Source of the DNA: VRUE01 sp963730315
Lineage (GTDB): Bacteria > Actinomycetota > Thermoleophilia > Solirubrobacterales > 70-9
Length of the DNA: 64,000 nt
Assembly: GCA_963730315.1 (NCBI GenBank)
Contig: CAVSRD010000019.1
Span: 146,568 to 210,567, forward strand
Direction: 5' to 3'
A program made the translations under genes and the position numbers. How positions within the stretch are numbered: the first letter of the stretch is position 1; each line of letters begins with the position of its first letter. Positions 1 to 8,218 of the stretch are shown piece after piece. The notes beneath the pieces were generated by a model. That model was not told the origin of the DNA, made no database searches, and saw nothing but the letters and a program-made list of their open reading frames with translations.

Positions 1-47
1 AACCGGCTGCTCGGGCCGCCCCCCGAGCCAGCCCCCGCCCGCCCGCT

Positions 48-665
48 TCAACCAGTGACGGAACCGCCGTCCAACGTGATCCGGCGGAACTCCGCCTGAA
101 GGCGGGAGCGCAGCTCGGCCGCCGCCGCGTCGACCGGCTCGTTCTCCTCCCCACCGTCGCCGACCAGCACCACCTGGCTCGCCGGGTAGCTCTGCAGCTG
201 GTCCTCCACCGCCTGCACGACATCCTCGTCGCCGACCCGCGCCTCTGCCGTGATGCCCGCCTTGGCGAGCGCCGCGACCGTCGCGACGAGGCTCTCCTGC
301 GCGCGGCGTCGCGCCCCCTCGACGTCGGAGGCCCAGCGGTCGAGAAAGCCGATCCGGACCGGCGCGAGGACGAGCACCTCGGCGCCCCCCACGCCGCCGC
401 CGAGTCCCGCAGTGCGGGCGATCTCGCCGACCGCCTCGGGCTCGTCGACCGGGCAGGTGACGACAACCAGGACGTGGCGGCGGTCGCCGGCGAAGGCGGC
501 GGAGACGATCGGGCCGCGCGGCCGCTGCCGCGCCGCGACCACCAGGATCGCGACGCCGGCGAGCGCGCCGACCGCCACGCCGACCCCCGGGCCACCGAAG
601 GCGAACGCCGCTGCGACGGGGACGGCGATCGCGGCGACGATCAACGGCAGCTTCCAGGGAGTCAC
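48..665 (-). CDS. USP-like membrane-anchored protein
   Basis: 205 aa from a GTG start at 665. Two adjacent hydrophobic segments (about residues 5-25 and 27-45) form an N-terminal membrane anchor. A soluble alpha/beta domain follows, with a strand pattern like universal stress proteins (HVLVVVTCP near 65 and a C-terminal VVLVGDGG loop). The downstream half is hydrophilic and probably cytoplasmic. It lies 13 nt after the probable true end of the thioredoxin-fusion gene on the same strand, so the two are likely co-transcribed. The nucleotide-binding G-2x-G-9x-G motif of classical UspA is not clearly present, so ligand and function are unknown. The first 47 nt of the window hold no gene. Confidence 0.6.
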   Translation of the reverse strand: MTPWKLPLIVAAIAVPVAAAFAFGGPGVGVAVGALAGVAILVVAARQRPRGPIVSAAFAGDRRHVLVVVTCPVDEPEAVGEIARTAGLGGGVGGAEVLVLAPVRIGFLDRWASDVEGARRRAQESLVATVAALAKAGITAEARVGDEDVVQAVEDQLQSYPASQVVLVGDGGEENEPVDAAAAELRSRLQAEFRRITLDGGSVTG

Positions 666-736
666 GCAGCCAAGCCTCTCACCTGCCGCGTTCCTCGGCG
701 AGCGCGCGGCGCAGGTACTCGATCGTCGCCTGCGGG

Positions 737-1441
737 TCAGGGCGCGAGGCGCTCCAGCACGGTGCCGTCTGCCGCCACCGCCAGCACCGTGGGCACGACC
801 GCGATTCCGTACTTGTGCGCCAGCTCCGGCCGCTCGCGCACGTCGACCGTGAACAGCGGATCGGCCTCCGCAGCGAGCCGCCGCTCCCAATCACGACAGT
901 CGGAGCAGAGCGGGTGAGTGAACTCGACGAAGGCCCGAGCAGCCCCGTCCAGCGCCCCGAAGTCGGCGGGCTCGACGTGGCTGTGGTGGCGCGGCGAGAT
1001 GCCCCGCACGCGGGCACCGAGCTTGTACAGCTCGCAACCGGCGCAGAAGCCGCTGGTCGCGGCGAGCAGGGCGAGAGCGGCGACGATCGCGCCCAGCACG
1101 GTCCCGGCAACCGGCGAGCCCAGCCACCAGGCCAACCCGGCGGCACCGAGGAAGACGACGCCGATCGCGTTGGCGAGCCGCGGCGGCCGCGAGTCCTCCA
1201 GCGGCCCCTCGCCGAAGCGCGGCTGGATCAGTGTGAAGTAGGCGACGCAGGAGATGCAGAAGCGGCGGCCCAGGGTCAGGCCGATCAGCAGCTGCGCCCC
1301 CATCAGCGCCCAGGCCAGCGGCCAGCCGAAGACCACCCCGGCGAGCGCGACGAGCCCGACCACCAGCTGGTTGAAGCGCGGCGCACGCTCGTCGATCACG
1401 TCAGTGTCACGCCACGGGTCGGCCGTTCGCTGCCCGTCCAT
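737..1441 (-). CDS. DUF4395-thioredoxin fusion membrane protein
   Basis: Starts at ATG 1441. The N-terminal part (about residues 15-115) has four hydrophobic helices and matches the DUF4395 integral membrane family, with the motif RRFCISCVAYF. The C-terminal part (about 135-234) is thioredoxin-like: FVEFTHPLCSDCRDWE supplies the CxxC (CSDC), and the cis-Pro segment is YGIAVVPTVLAV. Such fusions are thought to act in periplasmic or membrane thiol chemistry. The frame stops at 737 just after VLERLAP. A thioredoxin-like C-terminal helix (PQATIEYLRRALAEE) continues in the next frame to a stop at 679, suggesting a one-base indel near 745. Confidence 0.75.
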   Translation of the reverse strand: MDGQRTADPWRDTDVIDERAPRFNQLVVGLVALAGVVFGWPLAWALMGAQLLIGLTLGRRFCISCVAYFTLIQPRFGEGPLEDSRPPRLANAIGVVFLGAAGLAWWLGSPVAGTVLGAIVAALALLAATSGFCAGCELYKLGARVRGISPRHHSHVEPADFGALDGAARAFVEFTHPLCSDCRDWERRLAAEADPLFTVDVRERPELAHKYGIAVVPTVLAVAADGTVLERLAP

Positions 1442-1506
1442 GGTGGGAAGTGTAAGCCGTCCCCAGCGTGGGCAAGCCGAGGGGTTTGTCGTAGCCTTGG
1501 GCCACC

Positions 1507-3099
1507 GTGGCACCCAAGACCGAATACGCACGGTACGGCGAGTTGAGTCTGGCCTATCAGGTCGTCGGTGAGGGTGATATCGACATCGTCATCGTCCCCT
1601 CGTTCGTCTCGCACATAGAGTTCTGGTGGGCGCACCCCGCCGCCAAGTCCTTCTTCGATCGGATCGCCTCGTTCTCGCGCCTGCTGATCTTCGACAAGGC
1701 CGGGACCGGCCTCTCCGACCCGGTGTCGGCGGTCCCCACGCTGGAGGAGCGTGCCGGGGAGGTCGAGGCGGTGATGGACGCCGCCGGCATGGAGCGAGCC
1801 GCGATCATCGGCCTCTCGGAGGGCGGCCCGATGGCGATCTTCTTCTCCACCACGAGGCGGGAGCGCACCGAGGCGCTGGTCCTCTTCGACACCTATCCGA
1901 CCATGTTCGTCGGGACGAAGCCGTCCAGCCTCCGGGAGGCCGTGGACTCCTCGCCGGGCATCGATGACGTGCGCCGCTGGGCGGCGGAGATCGGGCTGCG
2001 CGAGGACGAGATCCCAAACGCGGCGCAGCTGGAGCGCTCGCGCCGCATCGGCCGGCACGTGCTCGATGACTGGGGCGAGGGCAAGGCGCTGAAGGCGTTT
2101 GTCCCGCACCAAGGGGACGAGGCCCAGCTCGGGCTGCTGGAGCGGCTCTGCGCGAGCCCCGGGATGGCCCGGGCGACGATGGCCTCGGCGATACGGCTCG
2201 ACGTCACCGACCTGCTCGAGTCGGTCGACGTCCCGACCCTGCTCGTCCACGCCCGGGACGATCTGGCGGTGCCGGTGCAGTTCTCGCGGTTCATGGCGCG
2301 GCGGATCCCCGGCGCCCGGCTGCTCGAAGTCGAGGGGGAAGACCACGCCCCCTGGTTCAGCAGCCCCGAGGAGATCGGGGGCGAGGTCGAACAGCTGCTG
2401 ACCGGGGCGCGACACGCCCCTCGGCCGGAGCGGGTGCTCGCGACGGTGCTGTTCACCGACATCGTCGGATCGACCGAGCGCGCGGCGCAGCTCGGCGACG
2501 CTCGCTGGCGGGCGCTGCTCGAGCGCCACGACGAGCTGACCCGCCGGCACGTGGGTGAGTTCGGTGGGACAGCGGTGAAGAGCACCGGCGACGGCCAGCT
2601 GGCGACCTTCGGCGGGCCGGCCGCCGCGGTCCGCTGCACCGAGGCGGTGCGGGACGCGCTTGCGCAGGAGGGGATCCCGATCCGCGCCGGCCTGCACACC
2701 GGCGAGATCGAGCGGATCGGCGAGGACGTCGGCGGCCTCGGGGTACACCTCGCGGCGCGGGTCTGCGCCGAAGCGGCGCCCGGCGAGATCCTCGTCTCGC
2801 GGACGATCCGCGACCTGGTGGTCGGCTCCGGCCTCGCCTTTGAAGATCGCGGCATCCACAGGCTGAAGGGAGTGCCTGGCGAATGGGAGCTGCTCGCGGT
2901 GGCGCCCGAGGGCTCGAGCGCAGGCGAGGAGGAGCGAGGGCTGGCCAGGATCGAGACCCCCGGCGCCAGCACCGCCCAGCGCCCCACAGACCGCGTCGCC
3001 GCTGCGATGGCGCGCCGAGTCCCCGGCGCCCTCCGCACCGTCATCCGGCTCGACCCTCGCTACCGCCGCGCGGTCAGCGAGCACGGTGTCGACACTTGA
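1507..3099 (+). CDS. alpha/beta hydrolase fused to class III nucleotidyl cyclase
   Basis: 530 aa, GTG start. Residues about 10-300 form an alpha/beta hydrolase with nucleophile elbow GLSEGG (Ser104), an acid in HARDDLAVP and a late His in GEDHAPW. Residues about 310-470 form an adenylate/guanylate cyclase catalytic domain: VLFTDIVGST carries the first metal Asp and KSTGDGQLATF the second. This fusion is common in Actinobacteria, where the hydrolase may sense a lipid-like ligand and the cyclase makes cAMP. The product nucleotide and ligand are inferred, not visible. The gene diverges from the thioredoxin-fusion gene, and its 3' end overlaps the convergent DCC gene by 26 nt. Confidence 0.85.
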   Translation: MAPKTEYARYGELSLAYQVVGEGDIDIVIVPSFVSHIEFWWAHPAAKSFFDRIASFSRLLIFDKAGTGLSDPVSAVPTLEERAGEVEAVMDAAGMERAAIIGLSEGGPMAIFFSTTRRERTEALVLFDTYPTMFVGTKPSSLREAVDSSPGIDDVRRWAAEIGLREDEIPNAAQLERSRRIGRHVLDDWGEGKALKAFVPHQGDEAQLGLLERLCASPGMARATMASAIRLDVTDLLESVDVPTLLVHARDDLAVPVQFSRFMARRIPGARLLEVEGEDHAPWFSSPEEIGGEVEQLLTGARHAPRPERVLATVLFTDIVGSTERAAQLGDARWRALLERHDELTRRHVGEFGGTAVKSTGDGQLATFGGPAAAVRCTEAVRDALAQEGIPIRAGLHTGEIERIGEDVGGLGVHLAARVCAEAAPGEILVSRTIRDLVVGSGLAFEDRGIHRLKGVPGEWELLAVAPEGSSAGEEERGLARIETPGASTAQRPTDRVAAAMARRVPGALRTVIRLDPRYRRAVSEHGVDT

Positions 3100-3487
3100 C
3101 GCCGTCTCGTCCGGCAGCACAGGCGGGCGTTCCCCCGGGCAACCGCTGGCGATTTCGGGCGACCAACTGGTAAACCGCTGCTGCCAGCGGCGAGATCCCC
3201 GGGAGCCGTAGGGTTCGGCCGACGATTCGCCAAGGCACTCCCGCCGTGCCCAACGCCGCGGCGATCGCCTCGTGGCCACTGCGGACGGTGCCGTCGGGCT
3301 CGATCCAGCGAACTGCCTCTGCCGCCTGCGCCGAGGTGATCCCCAGCTCGTCCAGGTCGGCGACCTGCCAGGCGACTATCTCCGCCTCTGGGCCGATTCG
3401 CTCAAGCAAGCGTGCGCAACTCGTGCAGAAGGCGCAGTCGCCGTCGAAGACCAGCACTGAGCGCCTCTTCGCGTGGCCGGTCGCCAT
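3074..3487 (-). CDS. DCC-family thiol-disulfide oxidoreductase
   Basis: 137 aa from ATG 3487. The N-terminus reads VLVFDGDCAFCTSCARLL, the DGDCxFC signature of the DUF393/DCC family, followed by an EIVAWQ strand and a C-terminal segment with RLPGISPLAAAVYQLVARNR typical of the family. It is predicted to be a small thioredoxin-fold redox protein; its substrate is unknown. The start is fixed by a TGATG overlap with the stop of the upstream 44-aa ORF, so translation is probably coupled. Confidence 0.8.
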   Translation of the reverse strand: MATGHAKRRSVLVFDGDCAFCTSCARLLERIGPEAEIVAWQVADLDELGITSAQAAEAVRWIEPDGTVRSGHEAIAAALGTAGVPWRIVGRTLRLPGISPLAAAVYQLVARNRQRLPGGTPACAAGRDGVKCRHRAR

Positions 3488-3621
3488 CAGGCGGTGCTGT
3501 CGATGAAGAGAGAGAAGGCGAGGATGCTGCGGGCGACCCGGATGGCGTCCGGGCCTCCGGTTGCGAGCGCCTGCAACGACGCATCGACCGACGCGCCGCG
3601 GGGAGTCCGAACCTTGGCCAC
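3487..3621 (-). CDS. small ORF translationally coupled to the DCC gene
   Basis: 44 codons from GTG 3621, ending in a TGA that overlaps the ATG of the DCC gene (TGATG). The peptide begins MAKVRTPRGASVDASLQALA and ends in a hydrophobic stretch RSILAFSLFIDSTA. I do not recognise it. Support is positional: it starts about 10 nt from the palindromic operator and fills the leader of the DCC gene exactly. It could be a truncated gene. Confidence 0.4.
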   Translation of the reverse strand: MAKVRTPRGASVDASLQALATGGPDAIRVARSILAFSLFIDSTA

Positions 3622-3631
3622 CGGTCAATCT

Positions 3632-3691
3632 ATACGGCACCGTATTGACAGATGCAAGTCATCTGCCTAATGTCCATACGACAGCGTATGG
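3632..3691. promoter_or_regulatory. divergent promoter with two palindromic operators
   Basis: Two palindromes sit in the divergent intergenic region. ATACGG-CA-CCGTAT lies at 3632-3645, and CCATACG-ACAG-CGTATGG at 3674-3691. They share the half-site ATACG and are centred 44 bp apart, about four helical turns. Between them, on the plus strand, a consensus -35 TTGACA (3645-3650) is separated by exactly 17 nt from TAATGT (3668-3673), which drives the DUF2867 gene. Both operators touch the promoter elements, which suggests repression by a TetR-type dimer. No such regulator is encoded adjacent. Confidence 0.6.
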
Positions 3692-3705
3692 ATAGGAGGC
3701 CCGAG

Positions 3706-4317
3706 ATGAAGCTTTCGAACGCCGAGCACGAATGCCATCCCTGGCGCATCCACGACCTGGTTCCCGACTTCACCTTGGAGGACGTCTGGGCCTTGCCCGT
3801 GCACGGCGGCCCCGAGGACTTCCAGGCGTTGCTCGAGCTGGCCGGTTCTTTCGACCCGTCCAAGACCGAGTCGCGACCGACCCGCTTCCTCTGGAACTTC
3901 CGCGACCGGCTCGGCAGGTGGCTCGGCCTCGGTGAGGTGTCGACGCCGGTCGACGGACAGGGGGCTGGCGAGCTTTCGATCCCCGGCACCGCCGAGACCT
4001 CCCTGCGTGACCGCCTCCCACCCGACCTGCGCGGCACCGCATCGGAGGTGACCTTCGGCTCGCTCCCCTTCATTCCCCTCTATCGCACCGACCGCGAGGC
4101 CGGCGCCGAACTCTCGAACAAGACCGTCCACGGCGTCGCCCACCTGGGCTGGGTCGACCAGGGCGAAGGCCGCTACGAGGGCCGCATGGCCGTCTACGTC
4201 AAGCCCAGAGGGGCCTCCGGCAGGGCCTACATGGCCCTGATCAAGCCGTTCCGCTACTGGGTGGTCTACCCGGCGCTGATGCGGCAGATGGACCGCGCCT
4301 GGAACGAGCGCCCATGA
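3706..4317 (+). CDS. DUF2867-like protein
   Basis: 203 aa from ATG 3706, chosen because AGGAGG at 3694-3699 lies 6 nt upstream and the promoter ends just before it. The sequence WRIHDLVPDFTLEDVWALP near residue 12 and the C-terminal ALIKPFRYWVVYPALM resemble DUF2867 proteins, whose function is unknown. No signal peptide is visible; the C-terminus has one moderately hydrophobic aromatic segment. It is monocistronic and probably controlled by the two operators just upstream. Confidence 0.7.
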   Translation: MKLSNAEHECHPWRIHDLVPDFTLEDVWALPVHGGPEDFQALLELAGSFDPSKTESRPTRFLWNFRDRLGRWLGLGEVSTPVDGQGAGELSIPGTAETSLRDRLPPDLRGTASEVTFGSLPFIPLYRTDREAGAELSNKTVHGVAHLGWVDQGEGRYEGRMAVYVKPRGASGRAYMALIKPFRYWVVYPALMRQMDRAWNERP

Positions 4318-4413
4318 AGCATGGCTTCCGCCGGAGCATGCGGCTGCCGCCGAATCCCTAACGATCGCTTTCTTGCCAGCTCGACGAGTCCCGCGCTGTA
4401 GGCTCAAGGCACT

Positions 4414-5217
4414 ATTGGCTCAAGGAAGTTCCGTGCAATCGCCGTTCTCTTCTGCCTGGCTCTTTTCGCCGCGCTTCCCGCCAGCGCTGCCGCGAAGGAG
4501 GATCTGACCCTGGCGGATGCGCAGGCGTTCGATTCGTACCGGCTCTACTACTCGGGCCCGGAGGTCGCCGGACTCCCACTCGAATCCCTGACTCAAGGCA
4601 GAGCGACCAATCGGCATGCGCGCCGCCAGGGCCGGCGAGCGATCTACTGGACCTTCATCTATGGCGACTGCACCCCTCCACCGACTGAGGGTGGCTGCGC
4701 GCCGCCCCTCGAGGTCCAGGTCTGGAGCGCCTGCGTGCGATCCTTCAGCTCGATTAAGTCCCGCAAGCGCCACCTGTACGAGTTCCGGGGGGCGAAGGCA
4801 ACCGGGGGCGGCGGCCACTACGAAGTTTCGCCGATGGAAATCTTCACCGGTCGCACCACGGTCGTCGTCTTCGGCAACGAAAAGTCGCTCATCAAGACCG
4901 CCGCCCGCGCGCTGCACGGGGTACACCGGACTCAGGCGGCACCCCGCCTCCCCCCTCCCGCGCGCGGCTCCCTGAAAGAGAAGCTGTCCTGTCAGCGCGA
5001 GCGGCACCGTGAGGCGCGCCGGGTCTTTCCGATACCCCCGGCAGGATTCGAACCTGCGACCCTCGGATTAGAAGTCCGCTCCGGCGCTTACAGCGCTTTG
5101 CAGGGGTTCGACGTTTCCCCTGCTATCAAGCGGTTTCCGGCTCCTCAGCCTCGCTCGGATTTGCAGTCGTTTGCAGACCTTGTGTTGCCCCGGTGTTGCC
5201 CTGAGCGTCCAGACTGA
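4414..5217 (+). CDS. secreted protein, start uncertain, reads into att site
   Basis: The frame is open from 4402, after TAG at 4399. A signal peptide is clear (RAIAVLFCLALFAALPASA), then a domain with RLYYSGPEVAGLPLES and a short Cys pair (GDC, GGC). No ATG, GTG or TTG precedes the signal peptide in frame; ATT 4414 is the only start-like codon. The expected end is near KLSC at about 4992, but the frame continues without a stop across the tRNA fragment to 5217. Either the stop was lost or an indel near the junction altered it. Function unknown. Confidence 0.4.
   Translation: MGSRKFRAIAVLFCLALFAALPASAAAKEDLTLADAQAFDSYRLYYSGPEVAGLPLESLTQGRATNRHARRQGRRAIYWTFIYGDCTPPPTEGGCAPPLEVQVWSACVRSFSSIKSRKRHLYEFRGAKATGGGGHYEVSPMEIFTGRTTVVVFGNEKSLIKTAARALHGVHRTQAAPRLPPPARGSLKEKLSCQRERHREARRVFPIPPAGFEPATLGLEVRSGAYSALQGFDVSPAIKRFPAPQPRSDLQSFADLVLPRCCPERPD
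5035..5078 (-). repeat. attachment-site copy: 3' half of a tRNA-Arg
   Basis: Read on the minus strand, this is the anticodon loop through the acceptor 3' strand of a tRNA-Arg(TCT). It matches 29706-29749 at 42 of 44 positions. The two differences are the two partners of one T-stem base pair (G-C here, C-G in the intact gene), so the helix is preserved. No 5' half is present. Confidence 0.7.
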
Positions 5218-6313
5218 GCCCGTCGCCGACGCCGGCGTCGAGCAGGTGGACGTAGGTGCGCAGCGTGAAGGCCGGGTCGGCGTGCCCCAGCCACTCGGGG
5301 ACTTGCTTCACGTTGCGGCCCTCCTCGAACAGCATCGACGCGCAGGTATGGCGCAGGCTGTGGAACGTCGCCCAGGGCAGCCCTACGGCCTCCCTGGCGG
5401 GCGCCAGGACGCGACGGCGGACGTTGCGAGGGGTTCAGCGGCGTCCCGGCCCGCGACGGCGAACACGGGCGTCTGAGCGCCCCTGTAGGAGTCGCGGCGG
5501 TGGGCGAGCAGCTTCCCGGCCATATCCTCGGCCAGCGGCACGTCCCGGCGGCCGTCCTGCGACTTCAGCGCGCGCCGCTCGCCCCGGTAGACCTGCTCGC
5601 GAACCTGGACGTGCGGACGATCGCCCAGCTCGACGTGCTCCCACGTCAACCCGACCGCCTCGCCGATCCGCAGGCCGGTGACGGCCAGGAACTCGAAGAA
5701 CAGCCGCCAGTCCTCGGGCGAGCGCCGCCAGGAGCAGCCTCAGCTCCTCTCGCGTGAGCGCCTTCGCCCGGTCCTCTCCCGGCTCCTCAGCGCGTCCAGC
5801 GGGGATGCGGACGCCCTGGCAGGGGTTCGAGCGCAGCATGCCGTCCTCTACCGCCGTGGCGAACATCGCCGAGAGGGCGGCGCGCAGCTTGCGGATCGCC
5901 GACGTGCTCTTGCCGTCCTGGCGCATCTTCCCGAACAGCTCCCGCACGTCGGCCGGTTCGACCTCGGCCAGCCGCCAGGTTCCCCACTTCGGGATCGCGT
6001 GCGCCTCGATCGGTCGCCGGTACTCCGGCCGGGTCGTCTCCGAGAACCCCCGCGCCGTGCGGCCGGCGTAGGAGTCGATCCACTCGGCGAAGTAGTCCTC
6101 GAAGCTGATCTTCGACGTGGGGCGACGGTCGCCCGCCTTGCGGTCGCCCTGTGCCTCGCTTGCCTCCGCGTAGGTGCGGAAGGTTTCCTTGTGCTGCTTG
6201 CCCCGGTGTCGCCAGACGACCACGTAGGAGCACTCGCAGCGGCCCTGGCCGTCGCAGCCCTTGACGTGGCGGCGGAAGATGCCGGGCGTCTTGGTCTTGG
6301 TCAGCGTCGCCAT
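5126..6313 (-). pseudogene. int: tyrosine recombinase (integrase), two frameshifts
   Basis: Starts at ATG 6313 and would encode about 395 aa. The N-terminus has an AP2-like DNA-binding segment with a CDGQGRCEC loop, then a SAM-like core-binding domain (about residues 60-150). The catalytic domain is complete but spread over three frames: Arg in TGLRIGEAVGL, then HSLRHTCAS, WLGHADP and the nucleophile in LRTYVHLL. An extra base near 5730 shifts out of LLLAALA, and a second indel near 5425-5435 precedes NVRRRVLAPAREA. All catalytic residues survive, so the indels are recent or are sequence errors. The ATG overlaps the stop of the upstream 55-aa ORF (TAATG). Confidence 0.8.
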
Positions 6314-6480
6314 TAGCGTTTCCCCCCTCCGAACAGCCAGTTCCAGAAGCCGCCACGGGCCAGAGAGCGGCCCACGGCGACGTTCTTGGCGCGCCGGGCT
6401 GTCTTGCTCGGAGAGCTGAGTGATTCGATCGAGCGCGTGGCTCGCGCGGCCTTGTAGAGCGAGCTGCCGAACCTAGCCAT
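6313..6480 (-). CDS. small basic protein coupled to integrase
   Basis: 55 aa from ATG 6480. It begins MARFGSSLYKAARATRSIES, continues with an RRAKNVAVGRSL segment and ends FWNWLFGGGKR. It is strongly basic with an amphipathic helix. Small proteins of this style are seen in actinobacterial phages and integrated elements; no function is assigned. Its stop overlaps the integrase ATG (TAATG), and its own ATG overlaps the stop of the 13-aa leader (TGATG). A decayed copy of the start of this gene lies at about 7099-7185. Confidence 0.55.
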   Translation of the reverse strand: MARFGSSLYKAARATRSIESLSSPSKTARRAKNVAVGRSLARGGFWNWLFGGGKR

Positions 6481-6521
6481 CAGCGCCACCCCTGGTGTCC
6501 GTAGCCTTGTCTGTAGGGCAT
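6480..6521 (-). CDS. 13-aa leader peptide
   Basis: ATG 6521 to a TGA that overlaps the next ATG. The peptide is MPYRQGYGHQGWR. A perfect AGGAGG (6532-6537, read on minus) lies 10 nt upstream and is the only good ribosome-binding site for the coupled series leader, 55-aa protein and integrase. A 9-bp GC hairpin lies just upstream of the site. In the duplicated copy the same leader is cut to four codons (MPYR, then a stop). Confidence 0.45.
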   Translation of the reverse strand: MPYRQGYGHQGWR

Positions 6522-6545
6522 GGGAGCCGATCCTCCTGTGTCTCA

Positions 6546-6586
6546 GCCCCCCGGTCGGCGTTAGCGCGCTGCCGGGGGGCGTTTTT
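6546..6586. terminator. GC-rich hairpin with T-run (plus strand)
   Basis: GCCCCCCGG (6546-6554) pairs perfectly with CCGGGGGGC (6572-6580) and is followed by GTTTTT, the form of a factor-independent terminator on the plus strand. No plus-strand gene lies directly upstream. On the minus strand the same hairpin sits 8 nt before the leader ribosome-binding site, so it may instead shape the 5' leader of the integrase transcript. Confidence 0.5.
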
Positions 6587-6767
6587 CGTCTTCGGGCACA
6601 AAGCCTACGCCTCGGGTCGGTCAATGGCACAGGGATAGCCGGTCCACGCGCGACATGTCGGTTTGCCCGGCAACTATTGGCGGGAAGAAAGCTCCGACTT
6701 GTGCCGTCTTGGGGTCGTGGGGCGAGTCCCCAAGCGTTCTCCAATACGAGCAAGGAGGAAACCAGAG

Positions 6768-7004
6768 ATGAAGCGCCGAATCCTCTCAGGCCTAGTTGCC
6801 GCTGCATTCATGGCAGTCAGCGCCAGTTCGGCGCTGGCCGACGCCGGTGCGCCGGGAGAAACCTTTCCCGAGCAACCGGGGGCCAATGTCCAGACCGCCT
6901 GCGTGGCGCTCCAATCACATCTTGATACGAGCCCGCTGCACAAATCGCCCACCGCGTTCGCCATCGGAGAAGGGCTCGTCATCGACGCTTGCTTCGGTGG
7001 CTAA
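6768..7004 (+). CDS. small secreted protein
   Basis: 78 aa from ATG 6768, with AAGGAGG at 6752-6758. The signal peptide is MKRRILSGLVAAAFMAVSAS followed by SALADA; the mature part is about 54 aa with two Cys (QTACVAL and IDACFGG), possibly one disulfide. No recognised domain. The gene sits between the two 229-bp repeat copies on the opposite strand to the integrase series. Confidence 0.6.
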   Translation: MKRRILSGLVAAAFMAVSASSALADAGAPGETFPEQPGANVQTACVALQSHLDTSPLHKSPTAFAIGEGLVIDACFGG

Positions 7005-7098
7005 AGCGCCCACGTCCTGAACGAACAGGTCGTTCAGGGTCGGACGCTTTATTAAGTCCATGCCCCAAACCTGAGAGGGGGTCCACAGCGGCCCCCCT

Positions 7099-7320
7099 CC
7101 GGGCTGTCTTGCTCGGGAGATGAGCGATTCGATGCTGCGGGCGGTGCGAGCCGCCCTGTAGAGCGAGCTGCTGAACCTAGCAATCAGCGCCACCCTGGTG
7201 TCCGTAAGCTTATCTGTAGGGCATGGGAGCCGATTCTCCTGTGTCTCAGCCTCTCGGTCGGCGTGCGAGCGCTGCTTGGGGGCGCTTTCGTTTACGGCAC
7301 GCCAACGCATCGGGTCGGTC
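7099..7320. repeat. direct repeat copy B, decayed
   Basis: Second copy of the 6394-6622 repeat. Here the leader ORF stops after four codons, the ATG of the small basic gene is ATT, and the hairpin stem has mismatches, so this copy is degenerate. With the flanking bases it fills 7005-7493; I see no gene in that interval. Confidence 0.6.
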
Positions 7321-7493
7321 GCAGCCGTCGCCGAGCATTACGCTCCGGCGAGACTCTCAGCCAGGGCCGAACTGGGTCTCAAGGTTCCGCCGGGCCAGCA
7401 CGCTGCAGCACCAAGTTGCATTGCGGCGGCAAAGCCAGCCAAGATAATCGCCGTCACGAAAGGGTCGAACGGGCCGCTACGTCAAGAAACCCG

Positions 7494-8218
7494 TCAAGCG
7501 TTCCACTCCTCGTGGGCAACTGGGGCATCGTTCAACTGGTCGCGTCTTGCCCGCCAATCAGGGAGAAAACCGTCCATCAGCTCGGTGAATCGCTCTCCGT
7601 GACCGCGCTCAAGAAGGTGGGTCATCTCGTGGACCGCGATGTACTCCAGGCCGTCGGGATGCTTCTTGGCCAGCTCGATGTTGAACCAGATGCGTCCGGT
7701 CTCGCGGTTGCAGGAGCCCCACTTGGTCTTCATTCGCCGGATGGTCCACCGGGGAACCTGGACGCCCATCGTCGGCTCCCATTTGGAGATGATGCCCGCG
7801 GTGGCTTCGCGGAGTCGCTCGCGATACCAGCGGTCGAGCAGCTCGCGGCGTCGCTCTGTTGAGGTGTCTTCGGGAACATAGAGGACCAACCGATCCCCGT
7901 CGAGCTCGACGTGCGAACGACCGGCTCGTGCTACCACTTTGAGGCGGTAGCGGCTCCCCCACACGTAGTGCGACTCGCCGGTGACCATCTCGCGCTGGGA
8001 TTGCCGCTCGGCAGCTTGTAAGCGTTCACGTTGACGCTTGATCCAGGGGAGGCGCTGCACGAGCGCCAGGCGAACCTGCTCGTCGTCGAGCCACAGCGGC
8101 GCCGCCACCCGGACCCGGCCGACCGGCGGGTAGACCCCTACGTGGAGGTTCTTGATGTCCTTGTAGACAACATCGACGCTATGCCCGCGACGGTGAGGTA
8201 GGCGCTAGCGGTACTCAT
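7494..8218 (-). CDS. YgjP-like zinc metallopeptidase of the RM operon, frameshift near 8184
   Basis: Main frame 7494-8108 and upstream. The C-terminal half is the YgjP/DUF45 peptidase: KTKWGSCNRETGRIWFN, then HEMTHLLERGHGERF with the zinc HExxH and third His. The N-terminal DVVYKDIKNLHVGVYPP segment is also typical. The natural start is ATG 8218 (MSTASAYLTVAGI), joined to the rest by a one-base indel near 8184. That start overlaps the end of hsdR by 14 nt. Such peptidases are common last genes of type I RM operons; their role there is unproven. Confidence 0.75.

Larger units (their letters stand above)
6394..6622. repeat. direct repeat copy A (229 bp)
   Basis: Imperfect direct repeat with 7099-7320. 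Both copies run from CCGGGCTGTCTTGCTCGG to CGGGTCGGTC. This copy carries the intact leader peptide, the ribosome-binding site, the hairpin and the start of the 55-aa gene. Confidence 0.65.
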
